The notes beneath the pieces are model-generated. The model was not told the origin of the DNA. It made no database searches and saw only the letters and a program-made list of their open reading frames with translations. From Coptis chinensis (Eukaryota > Streptophyta > Magnoliopsida > Ranunculales > Ranunculaceae): 64,000 nucleotides of DNA. The translations under genes were made by a program, and so were the position numbers. The stretch spans positions 86,151,001-86,215,000 of the forward strand of contig CM027383.1 in assembly GCA_015680905.1 (NCBI GenBank), written 5' to 3'. This document shows, piece by piece, positions 23,483 to 36,663 of this stretch. How positions within the stretch are numbered: position 1 is the stretch's first letter; each line of letters starts with the position of its first letter.

Positions 23483-24443
23483 AATGGTCATTAGATTACC
23501 CAAATCTAAATTGCCAAGATCATGCTACGTGTTGATTTTTGGTAATCTAAACACAGTGACATGTTTCGTCAATACTAAACATGTGTGCCTAAGCTTCACC
23601 ACAAACTTAATGGCAATTGATGAATAATTATTTAAGGGCATCTCCAATGGAGAGTGTACATTGACACCTCTACATAGGTGCCATTGGGATTTTACATCCC
23701 CACTAAACACTAATACGTAGTATGAAGAACCACACCCAAAAAGCTTCACCCAATGCTTTAAAATTTGCAAATTTGTATAATTGGATCATAAGCATATGCA
23801 TTGGAGTATGCAATTTTTTTTTAAGCTCATTGCCTAACCGTATGCTTGGGTAAAACAAAAGCAGTGAAAACCTTTCCAAATTAAAACCCTAGCCGTTAGG
23901 GTTTTGAAATCCCCTCCTCCTCTCAAATACATTCATTCACAACTTAAATCATCACTTTTTTAGCCAAACTTTTCACGCCAAACTCTTTTCTTCTCATTTC
24001 TTGGTTGATAATCATCTTTGATAGGAATGAGGAAGAAGAAAAAGAAAATATGGTGGGTTCTTCATGGACTCTGCTAAATCGTGTTTCGAATTTTCGATGG
24101 GCAATGGTCAAGAGCTAGTGTTTATAGCAACTCAGCATTGTTTGAAGGATTTCATTATATTGACATATATGAGTGTCCCATAGCCTACTCTAATATATTA
24201 ATAGAATTAACCCTTCACACAAGTTGGAGCTTATGAAGAAATTGACAATTTAACACTAACTAATGATTCAATACACTTTGATGCACTACATTATTTCAAC
24301 AACTACTAGCTACAACAAGAAATATTGGATTATAATCTGTCAACCAAGTATCATACAATACCATTAGCTAGTTTTGAAGGTAACAGAGTAGTCACTAAAC
24401 ATCATTCAAATCTGGAACATGTTCCTTACTTTATGATAGTATG
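23483..24443. other. Non-coding spacer with a possible PIF/Harbinger-like MITE end
   Basis: GGGCATCTCCAATGG at about 23637-23651 resembles the terminus of Tourist/PIF-Harbinger MITEs. A weak echo, GCATTGGAGTATGC, lies near 23798-23811. I found no clear second terminus. The rest, to the kinase stop codon, shows no recognisable feature. Confidence 0.35.
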
Positions 24444-26017
24444 CTAGTGACAATTACCTTTGATCAAACTCAGTTCCTTCAGAACTTCTTTGACATGCAT
24501 TCGTTCTCCAGGCGATTCCACAGAATAGGCAACTCCAACCCTCAAAATGGAAACTAAATACTCCAATCGAGAGTCGATATTATTCTCTGAAAGAAGACGT
24601 GTATCTATAATTTCCATCACTCTCCCCGTCATCAAAGACATTTTGCAGAAAGTGTGAAGGCTTAGACCATCCTTAAACATATCATTTGTAGGTTTCTTTC
24701 CAATAAACATTTCCAGCAATAGTATCCCATAGCTGTATACATCCCCTTGGGTTGATACTTCACCACCCAAACCATATTCTGCAGTATCATTCAGGCATTT
24801 CGTAAGGATCAGCAATGTAATTCAGCTCCAACAAAAAGGAAAATAAAAACAAAGGAAACAAAGCAAGATTCCTAGTTAGAAATTGAAAATGATTTATACT
24901 GTTGACTGATTAAAACGAAAAAGTTCAAAGGGAAAATAATGAAAACATACCTGGAGGGACATACCCAATAGATCCCTTTACAACAAAGGAGCTACTACCA
25001 CTTCGTTCAAATTCATCTGAAACCAAAGAAAGAACCTTGGAAATCCCAAAATCACCAAGACGAGCAGTCATGTCGTCATGAAGAAGAACATTACTTGGCT
25101 TCAGATCACTATGAACAATTGTCGAACCTCATTGATGATGAAGATATTTAAGGGCCGAAGCTACATCAATAGCTATATTTAGCCTTTGAAGAAGATTAAG
25201 ATTCCTAGACTCATGCTGTTCGGGGTATATCCATTCTTCTATACTTCCATTAGGCATGAATTCAAAGGCGAGCTTTAAAATCATTGCCATGATAATCCAC
25301 AGTTGAGCAAGATGTCACAATTTTGACAAGATTTCTGTGACGAACATTTCTCAAGGCATTTCACTCGGACATGAAGCTTTTCGACCCCCCTCAAATTTTT
25401 AGATTGAGTACCTTCACTGCTATAGTTGTTTCATCATGATCAAGGATTCCTTTATATACAGAACCAAAAGCTCCAACACCAACCAAACTCTTTTCAGAGA
25501 AATTATTTGTGGCTTTAAAGAGCTGTTCGTATGAAATTCTTGAAAGCTGATTGTCCGCTGACAATGTGTAAGAAGGCATTTTTATCGACAATATTCTCTT
25601 ATGATACAGTACGAAGAAATACGCGGCTACTGCAGAGCTAAAGATCCAATCCCGACAAGTGTTGGGACTATTGCTTTGATGACTAAAGAAGGAAACTTTT
25701 TTGTTTTTCTTAGTATACAGACCACGGCATGAGTGTAGTCTCAATTCTGGCATACCCCCACAAAGCTTATTGTTTCCATCCAATCTGATCCCACTTGCAT
25801 TTCTAAAGACACCTTCCTCTGGCACTGTACCCTCGAGGTCATTGAAAGACAGATTTAAATTGTTCAAGAAAATTAGGCTTCCAAGAAATAGTGGAATATT
25901 TCTTGTCAGCCTATTGTTTGAAACATCCAAAACTTCAATTCCTCTCAAAGCACTCAAAGATTGAGGAATCGCTCCTTCGAAAAGATTACTTTGCATATTA
26001 AGGTACACCAAGCTATT
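24444..26017 (-). pseudogene. LRR receptor-like kinase (LRR-XII type), kinase half
   Basis: The minus strand begins within the last LRRs (IEVLDVSNNRLTRNIPLFLG, LNLSFNDLEGTVPEEGVF), then NKLCGGMPELRLHSC, a degraded membrane segment, and the kinase: VGVGAFGSVYKG (glycine loop), IAVKVLNLK (lysine), IVHSDLKPSNVLL (catalytic loop with HSD, a non-RD type), LGDFGISK and GYVPP. An intron (24779-24950, GT-AG) lies in the codon after GYVPP, the conserved site in EFR/FLS2/XA21-like genes. Exon 2 (24778-24444) is open to its stop. Exon 1 carries TGA codons after LNLKI, after FMSE and after LHHQ, plus a frameshift near 25280, so the gene is dead. Such kinases sense microbial patterns at the cell surface. 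Confidence 0.88.
24779..24950 (-). other. Conserved intron of the LRR-XII kinase pseudogene
   Basis: On the minus strand the donor is CCAG/GTATGTTT and the acceptor CTGCAG/AATATGG. Removing 172 nt joins GYVPP to EYGLGGEVST in frame, exactly where this kinase subfamily has its intron. The intact splice sites show that this was a normal gene copy, not a processed one. Confidence 0.85.
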
Positions 26018-26600
26018 GTTGGAATTTCTTGTATGTCAAAGTACTAAGTGTGTGTGTGTGAAGTGGAGGAGATGAACAAAGAGTGTTCTCTCCACTTTAG
26101 TGCATAGAAGATAGTCCCACATTGGTTATCCACTACTAGCTAAACAAGTATTTGAGGACTTCCTCTACCATAAGGGCGTGCCCTTAGAGTACAAAGGCTT
26201 TTGTGTAAGGGGGGACTCACCCAAAGCCACGCACCGTGTCGGGCTTGGGCTTGGGCTTACTGTGTGTGTCTAGCTAGTGGGTAGTGGCTTGGCCTTACCT
26301 CTATATAATTCTTACTTTACCGTAGAGTTAGTTATACTGTCGTTCTATAGAGCAAGAGTGTGTCCTTTGTGTAAAAAAAAAAGGTGCTCCCGTGACGTCA
26401 TAGGCGCTTTTTTTTGGCAACTTCTAGTTTCCAACTACACTGACCTCAACGGTCCAAATTAGAGCCGTTGTGCTCTACTTCGGTGCTCATCGGAGCACCA
26501 CTTTTAAGGTGACCTATCACCATCCTAGGCGCTCATCGGAGCACCACCGCCCTAGTGGCAATTCTACATCTCTCTCATCAAGTACTCCCTGTTTTAAATC
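26018..26600 (+). repeat. LTR-like sequence interrupting the LRR gene
   Basis: Begins TGTTGGAATTTC directly after LRR codons, with TAGTCCCACATTGG (26112-26125) and CTCTATATAA (26300-26309, TATA-like), as seen in many plant LTRs. The right terminus was not found. CTCATCGGAGCACCA occurs twice (about 26487 and 26531). Strand and right end are uncertain. Confidence 0.5.
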
Positions 26601-27242
26601 ACCTCCCAACAGTTGCAACGCAACACCATGACCGCACCTAATCACCGAAAATCTCTCTCTTTGTCTAACGATTCTCTGCCGCCACCACCAGCTCTATTGA
26701 GCTTGTCTTCCAACAAGGGTCTAGCACCAGCAAACCTCATCTTCCAGGAAGTACTACCTGGATTTTTTTTTAAAAAAATAACAAAACAAAACAAAAGTTT
26801 ATGGTTTTTGTTCCATGCTCTTCTATATTCTATTACAAATTTGAGTCCTCATTCCTACCGGAAAGCTCGGAAATCCAAGCTTGGGGCTCTTCATTCCGTC
26901 TATGATACCGTCTAAGTGCTTCAATTAGGGTTGTAGACAGATAAAATATCTTAATTCATATTTGATTTATTTTTTATACATATCATGGTAAATTAGAACT
27001 TGTCTTGCTTGTGATAAACTCGATATTAACCTTCCCATTAACTGTTGCTAATATATTGCATAATAATCCTGCAAGTTAGCATACTGTAGCATGTTTTTGA
27101 GCTAGCTCTTGCTTTGATCGTCTTTAGCCTACCATATTGTCTGCTACTGCTCTACGTGTACGTGCTGCTTTTATTTCTTTGCTCACATGTGTTTTGTGTT
27201 TGTATTATACTGTGTACTAGCATCCATTGGTAGTCTGTTGTT
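26601..27242 (+). other. Possible 5' part of the LINE, no clear coding
   Basis: A 100-codon frame (26613-26915) has a Pro/Ser-rich start and then a poly-A/T-affected stretch. It has no motif I recognise. Position directly before the LINE endonuclease suggests a LINE leader or ORF1 remnant. Confidence 0.3.
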
Positions 27243-27966
27243 GTGTGCATGTTAAGAGCTATGAGTATCTTTACCTGGAATTGTCGCGGCAGCGGGGCTT
27301 CTGCGACAATTCATGAACTCCAAACACACATGAGCTCAATCAAACCAGATATTTGTTTCTTGTCTGAGACAAGGATAGATGTGTCTACCAGTCTTGACAT
27401 ATTTACTCCTCTCAATTTCAACACTCTGCAAACTTCCCTTCTAATAGACGTAGCGGTGACCTTTGGCTTGGATGGAATAATAATATGAATCTCGAAATTC
27501 TCTTCTCCTGCAAGTGCTACATTGCAGCTCTCATAAAAAATAATCCCGCAAGCACTGAATGGTTATGTACTTTTGTATACAGGCATCCTGACCAATCTCG
27601 TCGTGCAGATCTTTGGAATAGCTTTTCTGATCTTGCTGCTAATCATAATTATCCGTGGCTCATTGTCAGGGATTTGAATGAAACAACATGTCATGAAGAA
27701 AGATCTGGGGGAACCCCTTTTAGTTTTGCTGAAGCTACTCATTTCCTACAATTTATGTTCTTAGCTGATTTTATAGATTTAGGTTTCGAATGGGTACTAT
27801 TCACATGGTCAAACAAGAGATTCAAGAATAATGGAGCAGATCTTATAAAAAAGAGATTAGACTGAGCTATTATAAACACAGGATGGGGAACTATTTTCCC
27901 AAATGCTAGAACTGTAAATCTACCGATCATTAAATCAAACCATGGACCTATAGTTGTATACCTTAA
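27243..27966 (+). pseudogene. L1-type LINE ORF2 endonuclease fragment
   Basis: From 27261 the frame reads MSIFTWNCRGSGASATIHEL and KPDICFLSETR, the start of a plant L1 ORF2 apurinic-type endonuclease. After a frameshift near 27450 it continues WLCTFVYRHPDQSRRADLWN, WLIVRDLNETTCHEERSGG (GDFNE is altered to RDLNE), FIDLGFEWVLFTWSN and KKRLD. After a TGA at 27863 it continues INTGWGTIFPNA and KSNHGPIVVY. The motif SDH is SNH here. RT is absent because the sequence stops at an Athila-type LTR. Confidence 0.85.
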
Positions 27967-29299
27967 TGATAAAGACAAAATTTAAGTAAACTAACTATCT
28001 ATGCGTAAACACAAATAATCAATTAACTAAATAAGTACTTAGATTAATATTCCTACTCTCAATTCATTATGGAATATATAAAAAGTACGGATTCGTTCCA
28101 CTCATAAACTATCAAGACATAAATAGAATTCAACTAATCAAACAAAAGGAACAATTATGAAAGTAATATGTGATGTGAAAACAGTAAATAAGATGTCAAA
28201 ATAGTAGATATAATGATGATAAAAGGGTATAGAGAAGATTCAATCCGCCACGCAATTTGATTGACCATTAGGTTGATTATCGAATTGCCTATTGATCCCT
28301 AGTAAACACCAAGTCCTCTCGGATCAAGGATTCACTAGCATGAGAGTTTAGCTCCACCATAAATATCTTTGGTGGTGGCTCTAAATTCTAGTTCAACTCT
28401 TATGATATTTATCTCTAAACAATCATAAGAATCAAACTTAAAACGCTAATACAAATCCACAACCATACTAATTACCAATCATCCTCACATGGCTTCATAA
28501 ACCTCCTCTAATAGAGGTTTAGCCTTGTATCATAGGAATCATCTTAACTAAAGATTGAATAGAAGACATAATTTAAAGATACTTGAATGAAAAGTAAACT
28601 AAAGCTTTTATTAATAATTTTAATGGAGGCTACAAACTAAACTTATAAACTAAAACTAAAAAGGAGAGAGAGAGAGAGAGAGAGAAATTTATTCTAAACT
28701 AAAGAGGGAGTAGCCAATCTTTGTTTTAGCCTTAACCCTTTTTATATAGAAGACGGTTAGGTTACCATTTCATGCATGGGCTTTTAGGCTATGTTATGGA
28801 CCCATAAATCAAGTCCTTAACCCAATTGGGTAAATCCAAGACTTTTAATTATGGTCGTGTTACTATAGCTCGCGTTTTCACCAACTTATACAGCTCTAAT
28901 CGAGTCAAGGCCTAGACGATTGGAAAGAGCTTTCTGAGCCGGTCATTTTGATATAAAATGGGCCTAATTCCAAAGCTTGAGTCTAAAGATATGGCATTTT
29001 GAAGTTCTATTGACTTTTCTTCAGCTCTCTAATCCGGTTTGACTTTCACTTAACAGTGTTGACTTGGACTTTTTAAAGGCTTTTTCTCCATTAAACTTGG
29101 GCTTTCTTCATGGAACTTCTCTAGCAATCACTTTAGCTCCTTTTAGCGTCTAATTAGTAACAAATTGACATTTATTCAACTCTGAAGCCTGAAATACTCA
29201 AAAACACATAATTAGTGATAAACCTATATTATTAATAACATAATTGGCTAAATAGAAATACTATTAAAGGGTTTAAAATACAGTTTTGGGCTCTTATCA
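27967..29299 (-). repeat. 3' LTR of element B
   Basis: On the minus strand it starts TGATAAGAGCCCAAAACTG and ends near TTATCA. It resembles element A's LTRs in order, and has 1333 bp against 1345 bp in A's 5' LTR. It is fairly diverged from them. It contains a (GA)n run at 28662-28685. Confidence 0.75.
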
Positions 29300-31190
29300 A
29301 ACCACCCCCAAACAGCATTTTGCTTGTCCTCAAGCAAATATCTGAAATTAAAATAAGTGGCCAAAAATGTATTCTTAACTAGTCTCGTTTCGCTAAGTGC
29401 GACTACATTGACCATATGCAATAAGGTCTTAAACCACTAGAAATTCCCTAGTGGACAAGTTATAGCCTCGTGAGAGTTTTCTAGAGAAGGTACTCACAAA
29501 CTTCATTTATACTACAACGACTAAGAAATAAAAGTAATAGTTCCCTAATTTTATCTTGGAATCTATACATCTCACTAGTATTTAAACAAGGATGATCATT
29601 CTAAAACTTAAACTAATACATGCATAATAATCAAATCATCTTAAGATAAACAACTATACAATAAACTATGATATGAGATACAATGGCAGGTCCGTTTCTG
29701 AAACTTTTGGGTAGCGTGCCTAAGTAGGTTCTCAGAAGGAATGTGTCAAAACACATAACACTGATTTTTTCACTCAAGTTTGCTAACTCCAGTGTGCAGT
29801 GGGCACACGTTTCCTCACAATCTCAATGACAATCTAAGGAAGCCGAGGTCGATCGAACACATCTACCACTTACTATCACACCAACCTATTCCTAATTGAG
29901 CTAGATGTCTTTATTAGGTGGTACAGGGCGTAGGTATTCGTTAAAGAAAGAAGGAAATGGATATTCAAAAAGACAAGTCTGAGAAAATAAGGTCTTCATA
30001 TTATGTAACTAGAGAAAACCTTATTCTTTTGCTTCTACATTTTGTTTCCATCCTCAGCCTTTTTATTTTGGCTTTTTGACTCATTTTATTCTATTTTTGG
30101 AGTTTTTATTTTATTTCTATTTCTATTTTTATTTTGTTTTCTTTTCTTTGGATGGAAACTTCTTTTCTTTTTCTTTTCTGAAGCAACTAACTAATTTTTG
30201 TTTACACAGGTTTTTCTCTTCTCTTTTCTTCACTCATCCTATTTCTCATACTTATCCAGATAGGTAGGCTGATTTTATTTTTCTATTTTGTTTTATTGGG
30301 TAAAGGATTTGTGGTTTGTGAAAAGGCTAATGAAAAACTCAGTAGGGCGACTAGTGGATAATAAATTTCATATAGGTGTGAATTTCTGGCTATATCGATC
30401 CAAAAAGGGCCTAAATTCTCGCTTAGGATATGGTGTGGTGATCAAGCAAGTGGATGTGTGATTTCTCTACTCGGAATTTACTTCTCCCTTGTGTCATCAC
30501 TCAGATATTTCACTCTTATTAGGTTTTTAGGCTAGATGCTCACAGGATATATATTAAGTACTCTAACCTAGGTCTCAGAAAAATACTACCAAGTACAATC
30601 AAAGATGCTCATGCAAGATGTTCATGAAAAGATGCAATGACTATTACCTATATATTAATCTAAGTTTCAAAAATTACATCCTAATTTAAGTACTACGTGA
30701 GATTTCTAGACTAATATCATCATGGAGAAGGGAACAATACCATTATCACTAAGTGCCTAGTATAAACAATATTTATAATTTTTAATATGTTATAAAAAAA
30801 AAGTGCATAATTTACATCCTAAAAGTGCCTAATTTTTGCAAATATTTCTATCACACCCCCAAACAATCGAACCCTTTGTCTTCAAAGTTTAAAGAGATAA
30901 GGAAAGAATTTACCATAGAAACGTGGCAAAAATTGGCAGTACCTGTAACATAAATATTGTAAAGAGGATATGATAACATGAAGCACAATTAAACTGTTAC
31001 GTACTAACTAAATTGGAGTAACATGATAGACAAAGGGTGGGAAAATGTTTTGTAATAAAATACCAAAATACGCCACCCCCAAACAAAATTGGAAAACTCT
31101 TTTTAAGTTTGAAAATGTTTGTTTGGCCCATACTCTAGAAATGTGGTATTATACAAAAACTTGGGTCTTTTAAAGTCAGATTCTCTAGAC
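29300..31190 (-). other. 3' non-coding region of element B
   Basis: This is the reverse-complement counterpart of 37021-38908 in element A. It contains three purine-tract motifs of the TTTGGGGGTG type (complements at about 29302-29313, 30855-30866 and 31073-31085). A perfect hairpin, GCTTGTCCTCAAGC, lies near 29322-29335, beside the LTR-proximal tract. A pyrimidine-rich stretch (30070-30300) is not coding. Confidence 0.7.
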
Positions 31191-31404
31191 TTAATGTGAT
31201 ATATATGTATTAACATGCAGTTTACCATATATCAATAATCTAAATAATTGTGGATCTTTCCATAAATAGTTAACACGTAATGCACCATCAAACATAATCA
31301 AGCACCAAAATTTTCTATGACGTGGCTTAGTGGAATGGGAGGGAATTCTGATGGATCTAGAACCAAACCGAGCATGCACCTTCTTCTTCTTCCTCCAACA
31401 AAAG
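31191..31404 (-). pseudogene. C-terminal tail of the element B polyprotein
   Basis: On the minus strand the frame reads KKKKVHARFGSRSIRIPSHS, later GALRVNYLWKDPQLFRLL and YGKLHVNTYISH, then stop. The same tail stands in element A at about 36817-37020. It continues the frame broken at 40664 by insertion of element A. I do not recognise the domain. Confidence 0.7.
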
Positions 31405-31409
31405 GGAGG

Positions 31410-32754
31410 TGATAAGAACCCAAAATTGTAGTTTTAACCCCTTTAACAATATCGCTTTTGACCAATTATATGATTAATAAGTAAGAGTTAGTACTGTTAT
31501 TGTGTTCTTATGTATTTCAAGCATTATAGTTGAATATGTGCAGAAATGCGCCCCTTTTACGAGATAAAGGAGCAAAGGTTGGTTTCTAAGAAGTTCTATG
31601 ATAAAAGGCTATGATTCAAGGAGAAAAAGCCTTTTTAAAGCCCGGTCAAAACTGAAAAGTCAAAGTCAACGCGGGCAGAAATAGCGCATAAAAGTCAGCA
31701 GAACTTCTGAAGGCCACATCTTTGGACTTAAACCTCGGAATTGGGCCTACCATATGTCAAAACGACCGGCTCGAAAAGAGATTTCCAATGGTCCAAGCCT
31801 TGACCCAATGAGAGGAGCATAAGTGGACAAAAAGTCTATTAAAGTCATTTCCAGTTGAAAACCCCTTTGTGGACTGAAGTAATGAGGTTTTGGGCTCGAT
31901 TTTCCGACCCAAAACATGGCTCCTCAGCCCATGCATGAATTTGTGGATCTTGTCTCCATATCAAGAGATAAAAGCTTAGCTCTTAAGTTACTTAGTTTTT
32001 AATTAGCTTTACTTAGTCTAGATCCAATAGTTAGTTTTAGAGGTAGTTAATTAGCATCAAATTAGTGTTTAGAACAAGATTTAGTTTTTAGAATCAATAA
32101 TTAGTTTATATTTCAAGTTTTAGTTTCTAATTAAATATTTGATTCATAGATTTAGTTTGTCTTAAATTGATAATTAGTTAATTCAATTCAATTCAAGTTA
32201 TTTTAATCAAGTTTAGTTTAATTTAATCATGTCTTATTATTATTGTTTATTGTTAATGAACCCAATGAAACTAGGCTAAAAACTCCATTAAAGGAGAATT
32301 TCTCTTATGCTAATCATATCTTAGTATAGAGATTGCTAGGATTGGTTAGGGATCCATAATAAATTATGGATTTTGTTGGTTTACCTTGTGTAGATTAATA
32401 AAAGTTAAGATTAAAACATGAGAAACTAGTTAGAATAATCATAGCATCACATAGATGGATTAATCCTTCCTCTATGTTCTTTCAATTCATTAAATTCACC
32501 TTTTAATTGCTTAGTTAAATTAGTTTAATTTATAATTAGTTTTAGTTTAAATAAATCACAACACTACTCTCATTGTTCTCACCATTGTTTCCTTGTGTTT
32601 GATTAATTGAATTCGTTTAAGTCTAGATAGATTAAGAGTAGAACGATTCCGTACTCTATATATTGAATGAATAGATATGTGAGAGTAGGAAATAAATAAT
32701 TGATACCATAAGAATAAAGTTAGAGTAATCTAGTTGAGTTTTTACGGGTTATCA
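31410..32754 (+). repeat. 5' LTR of element A
   Basis: 1345 bp, TGATAAGAACCC to GGGTTATCA. Compared with the 3' LTR it lacks about 131 bp between two GGAG motifs near 32297 and has one copy of the segment that is doubled there. Confidence 0.92.
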
Positions 32755-32756
32755 AA

Positions 32757-32769
32757 TGGTGCTGCTGCC
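32757..32769 (+). other. Primer binding site of element A
   Basis: TGGTGCTGCTGCC follows the LTR after two bases. It differs at three positions from TGGCGCCGTTGCC, the tRNA-Asp-type primer site known from Athila elements. Confidence 0.6.
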
Positions 32770-34068
32770 ATCTTAATCTCGTTCAAGACAAGAATTCAAT
32801 TGCTTGAATCCAAGGGGCAATCCCCCATTCTCTACCTACCCACACTTTTCATTTTTCATTCTTTTTTATCATATTTTAATTACTGTTCACTGTTTTAAGC
32901 ACAGGGGTGCATGCCATCCCTTTTGCCTTGTTCAGAGCGCGCCCGCCCTCCCTTGATCCTACGGAATCACAGTGAAGAATACTGCTGTAAAGGTATTGTT
33001 ATATTTCGAAAAATTGGGAAATTTTGCAGCCATAATCATTATGGTGTTATTGATTTACTGGAATATTTTCAGATTTTTCCTAGTTGTTTTACCTAGTGAA
33101 CTAATATGATATTTACAGTGCTGCATTTCAGCTTTCAAACCGTAAGTTCTTGAAAAACAGACGAGTAAGGTTACTTAGGAAGTTCCAAAAATTCTAAACT
33201 TTTTATAGGAGTATCTATCCTAAGTTAGAAGTTTTCAGTAAAAATATAACGAGTGTTTTTTTTGTTTTGACCTCCTAACTAGTGGAGTGTTTTCAGTGTG
33301 TTTCTGCAGTTTTGCAAACACTTAATTTCTGGAACAACAGCTGATAAGGAGGGTTTGTAGAACTCCAATTGCTCTAATTTTTTTTACAGGAATACCCATG
33401 ATCTGTTAGAAGTCTTCAGTAAATTTTTGGTGATTTTTGTCTCTGTTTTGATTGGTTAACCATTAAGTTATTTGTATTGTGTCCGAAAACTATTTCACAA
33501 ACTTTGAAGGACAGTATAAGGACTTTCATAGCTCCGATTGATCTGAAATTTTACAAGTTACTTGATAGACGTCTTAGCAAACTACTGTAAAAATTTTAGA
33601 TAGACATTTTAGCAAACTACTGTAAAAATTTCAAATTTTTTGGAGCACGATAAACTTACTAGACATTGCCAAAGGCAAGAGCGCGACCTACGCCCGTGTC
33701 AGGCAAATTTGGAGTGCACCCTGCGCTAAAGCGCCTGGACCTCGAGTAAGACCAGAGCGCACCCCACGCCCTACCTAGGCTAATTTGGAGCGCACCCCGC
33801 ACCCTCTTGTGTACCAGGCTGATTTTTCACAGGTTAGTTCAAGCTTTCATTTATTCAAGTTATTCAATGTTTCTAACATCATACAAACACTGAGATTGTG
33901 TATACAAGACGCTACTCAAACGCGTAGCAAGGAAGCATTCAGGTACTCCTTCTTCCACTCCTCGCCTATTTTGTCAGAGGAGTTTTAATTCTAGTATAAT
34001 CATGCTTGTTTTTCATAGACATAAATACCACACACCTATCTAGAATTTCACACACTACACCTGCATCA
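32770..34068 (+). other. Leader of element A
   Basis: Long untranslated leader without recognisable protein. At 33680-33805 there are three imperfect copies of a GAGCGCACCCCGC-type GC-rich segment; element B has the same kind of array (43640-43775). The matching leader portions in A and B are the only GC-rich part of either element. Confidence 0.6.
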
Positions 34069-35836
34069 ATGGCGAAAGAACAAGAGACTCCTCTCTCTGA
34101 TTTTTATAAAGCCCTAAACGATGGCCCTAAGTCGTGCATCGTTTTTGCAGACCTAGTGGGGGATTTTCGAATTCTCCCTAATATATTTAACTTGTTACCG
34201 GTTTTTCATGGTTTAGACCGCGAGAAGCCTTACCAGCATATGCATAGGATAGAACAAGTTCTCACTACATTCCATCATCCTAGCGTAAGTCCAGATCAAG
34301 TTAAACTTAGGGTATTTCCATTCACCCTAGCCGACAAGGCGGCATCTTGGTTAACTGCCCAAATGCCAAACTCTGTGGACTCATGGGCTAATCTTGTTCA
34401 ATTGTTCATGGAATAGTTTTACCCACCACTGAAGATAGATGAAAAGCTTCAAAAGATTCATTTCTTCCGCCAGAATCCTCATGAATCCTTTTCAGAGGCC
34501 TGGAATCGTTTCACTGATCTTCTCATTGAATGCCCGCATCATAATCTTGTGAAAGACACGCTTGTCTATGCTTTCTTCAAGGGGCTTTTACATCGTCATA
34601 AGGAGGTTCTAGATATCATGACGGGGTAGTTTTCTTAGTAAAGGAGCCTTGGAGGCTTATAAATTCTTAGAAGATCAATCTAAGAGGAACAACAATTGGG
34701 GAGGTAACGAATCTTCCCACTTCACTCCTACTTCTTTTGAGGTTAAACATGATCCCGAGTTTAAAACTCTTATCAATGCCCTCACTAAAAAGGTAGATGC
34801 CATCTCTGTTAAACAACAACCCACTCCTGTCATGAACATTAAATCTACTTATTGTAATGTCTGTTTTAGTCTTGAGCATTCCAACTTCTATTGTCCTCTT
34901 GTCTATGCACAACCACCACCACAACCATCACACTTCAACCAGTTAACTCAACATCAAGGACAAGGGAACTTAGGTAACCAGAATAGAGGCTTAGTGCCCA
35001 TGACCCAGAACTATCAACATCAAGACATGAACACTCAACAAGCCTTAATTCCAGTTCAACCATCTACAGAAGTAGTAGTAGTAACCTTGTTGGAAAAACA
35101 AAATCAAATTATGCAACAAAACTCCAACTTGATGAAAGATCAGCATGATCAAAACTCTAATATGATGAAACAAACGATGCAAATGATGCAGTCTTTGTGC
35201 CAAAAGGTTATTGACATGTCTCCTAACCAAAATAATAACCAAACAAAGCGTTTCGAGTGTCAAAAACGATTGCCTAATCCTAAGTCAACAAACACCGCCT
35301 TCGAAATAAAAAGTATTCAGTGTAATGGTAATCCAGGGGACCTACAAGTAGTCACTACCCTTCGTTCAGGGTGAGTAGTTGATAACCAAGTGACTATGCC
35401 TAAAGATCAACCGCAAACTAAAAATGATACCATACCAAATACTATAATAGTAACTGAAGACCCTACAACTGTAGAAGTACCAGTTAAACCACAACCAAAA
35501 GGGAAAATATTACAAGACCCAATAATAGAAATTGAAGACCCTACACCTGTAGAGGTTCCAATATGGACACCTAGGTGGAAAATGGCTAAAGATAAAGCAA
35601 AGACTAATAATACTGTTGACCCTTATGCTAAAAATAGAGATAAACCACCGTATCTCCAGAGACTAATTGTGTCTAAAAAAGAGGAGAATTTTGATGAGAT
35701 TAGGGAAGTGTTTAAAAATCTAACTATAAACCTACCTTTTCTAGATTCTATAAAAAGTCTACCTGGACACGCCAAGTTTCTAAAAGAGTTGTGCACCAAG
35801 AAGAGGAAAACCAACATACCCCACAAGCCTTTTTAA
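34069..35836 (+). pseudogene. gag of element A
   Basis: The start at 34069 gives MAKEQETPLSDFYKALNDGP. The gag core matches element B: YQHMHRIEQVLTTFHHP, LRVFPFTLADKAASWLTAQ. A TAG at 34414 replaces the codon that is CAG in B, and a one-base loss in a G run near 34625 shifts the frame. Reading resumes at 34649 with EAYKFLEDQSKRNNNWGG, the zinc knuckle CNVCFSLEHSNFYC (about 34852-34893), a Gln/Met-rich stretch and TTLRSG, then another stop near 35371. The last piece (35390-35836) has the EDPTTVEVP/EDPTPVEVP repeat. Gag forms the particle that packages element RNA. Confidence 0.88.
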
Positions 35837-36621
35837 CTGAATAATATCCCTCTTTATCTGAACATAACGGAATTATTAAATACAAGGACCCTGGTCGTCC
35901 TACTGTACAATGCACCTTAAGTGATACCTTCATAACAACTACTTTATTAGACCTGGCGGCGAGTATTAACTTACTCCCTTTTTATTTATATAAACAACTA
36001 GATCTAACAAAACTTCAACCAACCAAAATGACTTTGCAGTTAGCCGATCGTTCTATTAAGTATCCCAAAGGCGTAGTTGAAAACATTCTCATTAAGGTTC
36101 AAGATTTTTACTACCCCGTTGACTTTGTTATTCTCGACACAGAAGCTGCTCATGATTCTATTCCCATCATCTTAGGGCATCCTTTCTTGGCAACCGCCAA
36201 TGGCCAAATCAATTGTCGGGATGGCTCAATGACTCTTTCTTTTGGAAATCTTTCTGTGGAAGTTAACATGTTTAGACAAAAGCAGAGACAACTAGGTTTT
36301 CCTGTAGAAGGTGAAGTTAAGTCTATTGAGAGTTTTGTATATCACATTACTGCTTCCGACGATCTTGTCCCCACACTAGTAGATACCCTTCTTATGGAAG
36401 AAGACAAATATCACAATTTTGACTCCTTGAACATAGCTGAACTAGCGAAAGAATTTTCCACCCTGCCTTCCGACACTACAAGAGATGGAGTAAATCTCAC
36501 AATAGACGAGATAGATGAATTCCTCAAAGATGGAGATGAATACCATAGTTATATGGATGCAAACAACCTAGATAAGGAATTCGATGAGTTTCTAAGAGCC
36601 TGTGATGATCCACCCTCTTAA
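35837..36621 (+). pseudogene. Protease region of element A
   Basis: The motif DLGAS of element B reads DLAAS here (about 35949-35963), so the active-site glycine is lost. The rest is well kept: MTLQLADRSIKYPKGVVENI, FVILDTEAAHDSIPIILGHP, NGQINCRDG, then the acidic linker and DANNLDKEFDEFLRACDDPP with a stop at 36619. Element B reads through this point, so the stop is a local mutation. Nothing resembling RT follows. Confidence 0.85.
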
Positions 36622-36663
36622 GAACTACCTAAAAAGCCACCTGATATCTTCATTTTCAGATGT

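Noticed and set aside
30076-30267. Phe/Tyr-rich 63-residue frame
   Set aside because: Lies in a pyrimidine tract of the Athila 3' region; low complexity and not kept as a frame in element A.
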